A stretch of 39,919 bases of DNA from Lysobacteraceae bacterium (GTDB taxonomy: Bacteria > Pseudomonadota > Gammaproteobacteria > Xanthomonadales > BQJN01), in the NCBI GenBank assembly GCA_021604725.1, contig BQJN01000038.1, positions 1 through 39,919 on the forward strand, read 5' to 3'. Numbering within the stretch: position 1 is the stretch's first letter; every line of letters starts with the position of its first letter. The position numbers were made by a program, and so were the translations under genes. This document shows, piece after piece, positions 34,330 through 39,919 of this stretch. The notes beneath the pieces are model-generated. The model was not told where the DNA came from and made no database searches. It was given only the letters and a program-made list of their open reading frames with translations.

Positions 34330-35673
34330 TCAGGCAGTACTCTGCTGCGCCGGCATGACGACGCGCCCGCGCAAGGAATTGCTCATCGCCTCGGTTATGA
34401 CGACATCGATCAGCCGCCCAATCATGTCTTTGCTGCCGACGAAGTTGACCACGCGATTGTTCTCGGTGCGGGCGGAAAGTTCATTCTTGTCCTTCTTTGA
34501 AGGGCCCTCGACCAACACCCGCTGCGTCGAACCGACCATTTCTCGCGAAATTTCTGCTGCGAACTCATTGATCCTGGCTTGCAGTCGCTGCAGCCGCGCC
34601 TTCTTCACCGCCATTGGAACCTCATCTGGCATCGATGACGCTGGCGTTCCCGGTCGCCGTGAATAGATAAAGCTGAAGGATTGATCGAACCTGACCTGCT
34701 CGATCAACTTCATGGTGTCCTCAAAATCACCATCGGTCTCCCCCGGAAATCCAACAATAAAGTCAGATGACAAGCTAATGTCCGGACGCAGCTCGCGGAT
34801 ACGTCGTATTTTTTGTTTGTACTCAAGCGCGGTGTGTCCACGCTTCATTGCGGCCAGAATTCGATCAGAACCACTTTGTACCGGCAGGTGCAAGTAGTTC
34901 GCCAGCTTTGGAACTTCACCAAAAGCTGCGATCAGTGAGTCGGAAAACTCCACCGGGTGCGAGGTGGTGAAGCGAATACGTTCGATGCCATCGACCGCCG
35001 CCACATAATGGATCAGCAAAGCCAAATCAGCGTGGTGACCATCGTGCATCGCACCACGGTAGGCATTGACGTTCTGACCGAGCAGATTGATTTCGCGCAC
35101 GCCCTGCTCGGCAAGCTCAGCGACCTCGGCGACCACATCATCCAGCGGTCGGCTCACTTCCTCACCGCGGGTGTAAGGCACCACGCAGAACGTACAGTAC
35201 TTGCTGCAACCTTCCATGATCGAGACAAACGCGGTTCCGCCCTCGGCCCGCGGTGCAGGCAAGTGATCAAATTTCTCAATCTCGGGAAATTCGATGTCTA
35301 CAGGCTTTCTGCCCTCATTGCGCACCGTATCGAGCATGCTGGGCAGGCGGTGCATGGTCTGCGGACCGAACACCATGTCTACGAATGGTGCGCGTTTGAT
35401 GATGGCGTCACCCTCCTGACTGGCCACACAGCCGCCAACACCGATCACAACCGGCTTGCCGTTCTTTAGTTTTTTCCATCGACCCAGCTGCGAAAAGACC
35501 TTTTCCTGCGCCTTTTCCCTGATCGAGCAGGTATTGATAAGAATCACGTCGGCGTCTGATTCATCGGTCGTCAATTCCAGGCCATGGGACTCTGCCAGCA
35601 CGTCAGCCATGCGGGCCGAGTCGTACTCATTCATCTGACAACCGTGGGTTTTTATAAAAAGCTTTCCGCTCAT
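34330..35673 (-). CDS. miaB: tRNA-2-methylthio-N6-dimethylallyladenosine synthase MiaB
   Basis: A 447-residue radical-SAM methylthiotransferase modifying A37 of tRNAs that read UNN codons. The N-terminal UPF0004 domain starts at [16 protein letters not shown] and holds three cluster cysteines ([22 protein letters not shown]). The radical-SAM motif is [17 protein letters not shown]-terminal TRAM domain begins near [14 protein letters not shown] and includes [10 protein letters not shown]. The ATG at 35673 matches the family start ([13 protein letters not shown]). A promoter with an extended -10 lies just upstream. Confidence 0.96.
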   Translation of the reverse strand: MSGKLFIKTHGCQMNEYDSARMADVLAESHGLELTTDESDADVILINTCSIREKAQEKVFSQLGRWKKLKNGKPVVIGVGGCVASQEGDAIIKRAPFVDMVFGPQTMHRLPSMLDTVRNEGRKPVDIEFPEIEKFDHLPAPRAEGGTAFVSIMEGCSKYCTFCVVPYTRGEEVSRPLDDVVAEVAELAEQGVREINLLGQNVNAYRGAMHDGHHADLALLIHYVAAVDGIERIRFTTSHPVEFSDSLIAAFGEVPKLANYLHLPVQSGSDRILAAMKRGHTALEYKQKIRRIRELRPDISLSSDFIVGFPGETDGDFEDTMKLIEQVRFDQSFSFIYSRRPGTPASSMPDEVPMAVKKARLQRLQARINEFAAEISREMVGSTQRVLVEGPSKKDKNELSARTENNRVVNFVGSKDMIGRLIDVVITEAMSNSLRGRVVMPAQQSTA

Positions 35674-35703
35674 TGGGCGATACGCAAAGTGAAGCAACCC
35701 GGC

Positions 35704-35712
35704 AGTATACCA
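35704..35712 (-). promoter_or_regulatory. Extended -10 promoter candidate for miaB
   Basis: On the minus strand TGGTATACT has TATACT at 35709-35704 with the TG of an extended -10 element. Transcription would begin about 20-25 bases before the miaB ATG and after the terminator of the RseA-like gene. No good -35 hexamer was found. Confidence 0.5.
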
Positions 35713-35743
35713 CTCAGACAGCTTACTGGGAGGATTTTGCCGC

Positions 35744-35792
35744 TAAAAAAGCATCAAGGCGACGGGCCACATCCATGTGTGTCCCGCGCCTT
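35744..35792 (-). terminator. Rho-independent terminator downstream of the RseA-like gene
   Basis: A long hairpin spans 35756-35792: outer AAGGCG/CGCCTT, middle CGGG/CCCG, and an inner CACATGGATGTG palindrome on the minus strand. It is followed by a run of T on the minus strand (35750-35745). It separates the RseA-like gene from the miaB block. Its CATGGATG core resembles the repeat array at the window end. Confidence 0.65.
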
Positions 35793-35912
35793 GAATAGCG
35801 ACACGAAGTCGACGTCTTTCGGTGCATTGAACTGCCCGCCAGTACGTCAGATTTTCCTGATTGTTATTGTTATTTCCTCCCCTCGCCCTCTCGGACCGTT
35901 CCCCTATGTTTT

Positions 35913-36527
35913 CTACTTGCCAGTCGGATCACTATCATCCGACTCATCTTTGGCACCATCACCTACTGAAAACTCATAGGTCGCTTCAGAACAGCCTTCG
36001 TTGCCGAAACTGACTATGGCTTCAATCATTCCCCGCAGTTTGGCCGGGATATTCAGTACCACCATTCCTGTTCTTGACTCGCCAGTCCATTGACTCGACC
36101 CCGATTTACTCGTGACCTTCACCGAACGGACATCGTTGCAGCGCCCAACAGGTAGAACCACGGCGGTACCTGCCGCTGTGGCCTGGATGATGGGAGCAAT
36201 ATTGTTTACGCCTGTACCGCGAGTCACCGATGGAATCGTAGATGGGCTGACCGAAATATCGATCTGTTGCTGCTCATCCATATCGCCGACCATTAGGCCC
36301 GCGGAAAATGACAGCACCATTGCGGCCATGCCGGCCACCGGGAGCAGCCAACGACGACCTTGAGCCGGTTGCTGTTGCAGTGCATCACGAAGCAGATAGG
36401 CCGTCGCCGCCTCGGTTCTGGCATCTTCTGATTCAAGCAACGCCTCGCCAACCTCTTGTACCTGGTCGTCCGTGCCTCGCCCCGCCATGACTTCGTCTAA
36501 CAAGTCGCTAAATTTTTCTTTGTGCAT
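35913..36527 (-). CDS. RseA-like single-pass membrane protein, putative anti-sigma factor
   Basis: A 204-residue protein. The N-terminal part (MHKEKFSDLLDEVMAGRG to AATAYLLRDALQQQ, about 1-52) resembles the sigma-binding domain of RseA-type anti-sigma factors. One transmembrane helix follows at about 60-82 (WLLPVAGMAAMVLSFSAGLMVG). The periplasmic part of about 120 residues has two cysteines (GRCNDV, GNEGCSEA) that could pair, and an acidic tail. Its ATG has GAGAG about 9 bases upstream. No sigma factor gene is adjacent in the window, so the partner is unknown. It is divergent from the TPR-CHAT gene with 81 bases between them. The anti-sigma assignment rests on the short N-terminal resemblance and topology. 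Confidence 0.55.
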   Translation of the reverse strand: MHKEKFSDLLDEVMAGRGTDDQVQEVGEALLESEDARTEAATAYLLRDALQQQPAQGRRWLLPVAGMAAMVLSFSAGLMVGDMDEQQQIDISVSPSTIPSVTRGTGVNNIAPIIQATAAGTAVVLPVGRCNDVRSVKVTSKSGSSQWTGESRTGMVVLNIPAKLRGMIEAIVSFGNEGCSEATYEFSVGDGAKDESDDSDPTGK

Positions 36528-36608
36528 AATTTGGCACTCTCATTTTGGTCTTAATCCCCTGATTTCGCCGCATACGGTACATCAATCGCTTGATGAAGCC
36601 GCCCCACT
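36528..36608. promoter_or_regulatory. Divergent intergenic region between RseA-like and TPR-CHAT genes
   Basis: This 81-base spacer must hold the start signals of both genes, unless the TPR-CHAT start is the later GTG at 36654. No confident -35/-10 pair was seen on either strand. A small ATCAATCGCTTGAT palindrome lies near the middle (about 36582-36595) and could bind a regulator. Confidence 0.3.
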
Positions 36609-39464
36609 GTGCTCCCATTTAGTTTCTGTTTTTCAAAAGAGCCTTACTTAATAGTGTCTTCACTGGGCGTTTTCTCCGCTTTTTTTTTCGCAGCAGCCGC
36701 ACAGGCAGAGCTGGTTGCGCCTGAAAACCTCATTGAACCGGTATTAATCGCAAGACAATCCGGCACCGACATGGCCTGGTCTGCTCCGAACTACGTTGAC
36801 TATCCAAACGGGGCATGGGGAATCGAAGTCATCATCCCTGACGAGCGCGTCGTGACGTACCGCCCCACCGATGCTGCAATTGAGTATGAGTGGCGGGATT
36901 TGGCAACGGATCGGCACCAGGCGCAAATGTTGCGCACCTACCTCAATGCTCGCGAGCAGTATGTGAGCGGCAACGCCAAGACTGCCGCCTCGCTGTGGAA
37001 CCGTTCAGCCGAGTTGGCCAGAAAACTCGGAGACGCAGAACTGGAGATGCATTCCTCTTACCTTGAGACCGTCGCCTTTGTCCGACTGGGCCAACATGAT
37101 GACGCGATCGTGGGGCTTGAGGCGCTGATCGAACTGTTTCCCGAGCAACCCTTCGCCCTGTTCGTCAAGTATGCGCTTGGAAGCGCAATGTACCGGCGCG
37201 GTGAAGACATGGATGGCACACGATCGATTTTGCAGAGTGTGGCCATGGAGGCAAATACGCGGGGTGACCATTACACCTGGGCCGTTGCCTCTAGGCAACA
37301 TTGCTACACCTATCTAAAACATGACGAAAAACTCGCTGCTGACTGCCTGGAAAAACTGGCACAGAATCCGCGTCTTAAAAACATACCGGTAGTCGAAGCG
37401 ACCGTACTGAATACATTCGCCCAGTCATTGGACAAGCTCGGAGAATCACTGCGAGCCCGCGACATCCTCAAGGATCTGTTGGAGTTGAGGAAAGACCTCG
37501 GAAATCAACGCGGAATCGCGACCACCTATATGTCACTTGCCCATGTTGACCGCAAGCTTGGTCAGTCTCTGAAGTCTCTAACCAACTACCTTCAGGCATA
37601 CGAAATACTGACCAAGCATGGCATGCAGTCGCTTGAGTTAACGGCGGTCATTGCGCTTGGAGAACTCTACCTTGATCTGGGCGACGTCAAAACAGCGGAG
37701 AGCTGGTTCGAGTTGGCCGCTGGTTCCGACACCGACCTGGATCAGGAGTTGGCGTATGCCACATTGGGATTGGCGCAAGTTCAATTGGAGACTGGCGACT
37801 TGCAAGGTGCACAACGAAGCCTCAATCGAATTCCTGTCCTCGAGCACACTAACCTCGCCCTGCGAACCGAGACCATGCTGACTGCGCTGGCCGTCAACAG
37901 AGCGTCTTCTCAGGCCCTTTCGAATGAGTTGATCGATAAAACACTAGCTGCCGCCACCACTTTGGGCGAGTCACGCTTCATCGCTGAGGCTCGATACTAC
38001 CGCGCGCTTACACATGCCGAGAATGAGCGCTGGGACCTGGCAAAGCAGGACATCGCCACGGCGATGAATACTGAGAACCCATTGCTGACCCAACTTAGTG
38101 CCACGCTTCTGGAGGCGGACCGTCTCTATCACCAGAATGACCTGAGCGCAGCACAAGGGACACTGGAAGACGCCATTGAGCTCGAGTCGAAACGCATACA
38201 ACAAGCGCCAAGCTGGCACATAAACAATTCGACTCAGCGAGAGCTGTGGTCCAGGGCCATTCGCTGGGCTGGCGTGAACGAGGGCGACCAAAGTCAAGCG
38301 ATTTGGGCACTCGATATTCGACGCAGAAGCCTCGGTCGCAGTGCATCTCGTAAACAGTTGTCGTTCGCCGATAGAAATACAACAGCGATGAGTGTATTGA
38401 CGTCGGCGGCACGCCAGGCGATGGCGGATGAAGTAATCAATATCGAACAGCTACGACAACTGGCCAAGCTGGATGCTGTGGCTCCAAACTTGGTCGAGCC
38501 AGGAACTGCAAGCTATTCAGAACCAACGGTTCCAACCATATCCTACTGGTTGGATGAGCAGGTCAGCGTGGCCATATACCACGATGGCCAAGCCCCAACA
38601 GTACGTGCCTTGCCCAACGAACATATTCGAAGCCTGCAATCCCTGGTTTCGCAAGGGCGAACCGGCGTATACGACCAACAGGTCCTGGCGCGAGCTTCCG
38701 AGGTTTTGATCTCACCACTTGCAGATCTGTTGCCCGACTCGGGCCCACTGAACATTGCGATTGACGGTTATTTGGCAGCGCTGCCTTTTGAATTGCTACC
38801 AACCGGCAACTGGACCATGCTGGACATGTACGACATCGCGTACGTTCATTACCCGCTGGTCGCAGGCCCTGAACACATCACGCTTGAATCGGCCGCTGCC
38901 ATAGTTAACCCCGAATACGCCGGGGAGTTGGCTGCGTTGACTCAATCGATTGGCGAGGCCGAGCTTATCGAGCACTACTTTCCTCAGGCCGCCATCGCCC
39001 AGGGCCGACAAGCCAACCGAGGAATGCTCGATAGCTTGTCCGACGCACCGCTAAACGTACTTCACCTCGGAGTTCACGCCCGCGCCAGTGTCGAATGGTC
39101 AGCATGGTCCGGTCTATGGATGGGTGGACCGGAATTTGTCAGTGCCCGAGAAGTGGCCGCCAGCCACTACCCAGTCGACCTGGTGTTCTTGAGCGCATGC
39201 AGCACCAGCGTCGGTTCGTTTGAGCTAACCGGTACCACGCAAACGTTGTCACTGGCGTGGCTGATGGCCGGGTCAAAGTCAGTCATCTCAACCCTTTGGG
39301 ATGTCTCGGATGCCGGTGCTTACGAGTTTTCTGCGGCGCTTTACGAAAACCTGAAAACGCAGAGCCTGCGCACGGCCGTCGCCAACGCCAAACGCACCAT
39401 GGTGCAAAGCGGAATCTGGTCAGACCCCCAATTCTGGGCCCCCTTCCAACTTTGGGTTGGGTAA
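36609..39464 (+). CDS. Exported TPR-CHAT domain protein (caspase-like peptidase)
   Basis: A protein of up to 951 residues. The frame opens with GTG at 36609. A second GTG at 36654, 15 codons later, begins a cleaner signal peptide (SSLGVFSAFFFAAAAQA-E), so the true start is uncertain. TPR-like helical repeats fill about residues 95-560 (LGQHDDAIVGLEALIELFPEQP, GIATTYMSLAHVDRKLGQSLKSLTNYLQAYEIL, ALGELYLDLGDVKTAESWFELAA). A C-terminal CHAT domain spans about 690-950. The caspase-like dyad is intact: His823 in LHLGVHARAS and Cys864 in VFLSACSTSVG (numbered from 36609). Typical CHAT endings are present (SLAWLMAGSKSVISTLWDVSD, PQFWAPFQLWVG). Export suggests the peptidase acts in the periplasm. Its substrate is unknown. 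Confidence 0.85.
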   Translation: MLPFSFCFSKEPYLIVSSLGVFSAFFFAAAAQAELVAPENLIEPVLIARQSGTDMAWSAPNYVDYPNGAWGIEVIIPDERVVTYRPTDAAIEYEWRDLATDRHQAQMLRTYLNAREQYVSGNAKTAASLWNRSAELARKLGDAELEMHSSYLETVAFVRLGQHDDAIVGLEALIELFPEQPFALFVKYALGSAMYRRGEDMDGTRSILQSVAMEANTRGDHYTWAVASRQHCYTYLKHDEKLAADCLEKLAQNPRLKNIPVVEATVLNTFAQSLDKLGESLRARDILKDLLELRKDLGNQRGIATTYMSLAHVDRKLGQSLKSLTNYLQAYEILTKHGMQSLELTAVIALGELYLDLGDVKTAESWFELAAGSDTDLDQELAYATLGLAQVQLETGDLQGAQRSLNRIPVLEHTNLALRTETMLTALAVNRASSQALSNELIDKTLAAATTLGESRFIAEARYYRALTHAENERWDLAKQDIATAMNTENPLLTQLSATLLEADRLYHQNDLSAAQGTLEDAIELESKRIQQAPSWHINNSTQRELWSRAIRWAGVNEGDQSQAIWALDIRRRSLGRSASRKQLSFADRNTTAMSVLTSAARQAMADEVINIEQLRQLAKLDAVAPNLVEPGTASYSEPTVPTISYWLDEQVSVAIYHDGQAPTVRALPNEHIRSLQSLVSQGRTGVYDQQVLARASEVLISPLADLLPDSGPLNIAIDGYLAALPFELLPTGNWTMLDMYDIAYVHYPLVAGPEHITLESAAAIVNPEYAGELAALTQSIGEAELIEHYFPQAAIAQGRQANRGMLDSLSDAPLNVLHLGVHARASVEWSAWSGLWMGGPEFVSAREVAASHYPVDLVFLSACSTSVGSFELTGTTQTLSLAWLMAGSKSVISTLWDVSDAGAYEFSAALYENLKTQSLRTAVANAKRTMVQSGIWSDPQFWAPFQLWVG

Positions 39465-39919
39465 ACCACCCATAGTGCCGAGTGCCTTGAATGGCACTCG
39501 GCGGGTGGTTTACGACGGTACATGGATGTACCGGCTGGGGCCTCCTACGAAGCTGAGTAGCGTCGCCATGGATGGCAACTCCAAACCTACCCTACGTCGG
39601 CCAAGCCCAAAGTGCCTTAACGGCACTCGGCGCCGGCGAACGACGGTACATGGATGTACCGGCTGGGGCCTCCTACGAAGCTGAGTCGTCTCGCCATGGA
39701 TGGCAACTCCAAACCCACCCTACTTCGCACAGCCCCAAGTGCCTTGAATGGGTGAGCCACCGTAGTGCGGGGTGCCTTGAATGGCACGCCGCAGGTGGCG
39801 AACGACTCGACATGGATGTCGAGGCTGGGCCCTCCTACGAAGCTTGGTCGTCTCGCCATGGATGGGTGAGCCGGCATCAATGCCGAGTGCCTTAACGGCA
39901 CTCGGCGCCGGCGAACGAC
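39461..39919. repeat. Tandem array of palindromic repeats with covarying stems
   Basis: Four units of about 115-130 bases continue past the window end. Each has a large hairpin with inner loop TTGAAT or TTAAC, a second palindrome and a linker (GGCTGGGGCCTCCTACGAAG or close), then a third palindrome. Large hairpins: 39461-39513, 39611-39627 (short form), 39756-39799 and 39870-39912. Second palindromes with CATGGATG core: 39516-39533, 39644-39661 and 39806-39823. Third palindromes: 39565-39576, 39693-39704 and a degenerate one near 39855. Stems differ between units but stay paired, for example CGGTAC/GTACCG versus CTCGAC/GTCGAG. A partial copy lies at 39738-39752. The first hairpin contains the TPR-CHAT stop codon. 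No transposase is visible. Confidence 0.85.

Noticed and set aside
39572..39895. Open frame of 107 codons with repeated peptide MDVPAG-SYEA-SSRHGW
   Set aside because: It is a translation of the palindromic repeat array. The repetition comes from the DNA units, and no start signal or family feature is present.
39461..39919. CRISPR array or integron attC sites
   Set aside because: There are no unique spacers between short direct repeats, and no GTTRRRY/RYYYAAC core sites. The units are about 120 bases with internal palindromes.

Overview
The window is a chromosomal segment of a gammaproteobacterium. The gene orders match those of pseudomonads, xanthomonads and related marine lineages: rlmN-pilW-rodZ-hisS-yfgM-bamB-der, serC-pheA-hisC-aroA-cmk-rpsA-ihfB, and miaB-phoH-ybeY-corC. 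The genus cannot be fixed from sequence alone. Almost all core genes lie on the minus strand with overlapping or touching ends (ATGA, GTGA and TGATG junctions). No tRNA, rRNA, CRISPR array, IS element or prophage gene was seen.

Layout: (1) 1-3761, plus strand: the C-terminal end of one secreted PPC-domain protein, then a complete subtilisin-like (S8) protease with three PPC domains behind a hairpin-rich leader. Each ends in a strong terminator. (2) 3949-7537, minus: a FadR-type GntR regulator with a possible operator, then moeB (with an N-terminal rhodanese domain), moeA and mobA of molybdenum cofactor synthesis, coupled to der. (3) 7534-15543, minus: der, bamB, yfgM, hisS, rodZ, pilW, rlmN, ndk, covering ribosome assembly, outer-membrane assembly, cell shape, type IV pili and translation. 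The usual ispG is missing between rodZ and hisS. (4) 15544-16079: a gene-free stretch. (5) 16080-20525, minus: wbpM-like and wbpL-like surface-polysaccharide genes next to lapB and lapA. This is where pseudomonads carry the O-antigen locus, here reduced to its last two genes. (6) 20599-28220, minus: ihfB, rpsA, cmk, aroA, hisC, pheA, serC. (7) 28236-35673, minus: a large MscS-family channel, a DUF4105/Lnb-like membrane protein, corC, ybeY, phoH, miaB. The Lnb-like gene sits exactly where lnt, the lipoprotein N-acyltransferase gene, normally follows corC. (8) 35913-39464: an RseA-like membrane protein divergent from a large exported TPR-CHAT (caspase-like) protein. (9) 39461-39919: a tandem array of palindromic repeats whose stems vary while staying paired, running off the window end.

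The three observations most worth pursuing are the Lnb-like gene in the lnt slot, the covarying hairpin array that starts inside the stop codon of the CHAT gene, and the divergent RseA-like/TPR-CHAT pair with no sigma factor gene nearby. The structured leader of the S8 protease is a fourth, weaker candidate for a regulatory RNA.
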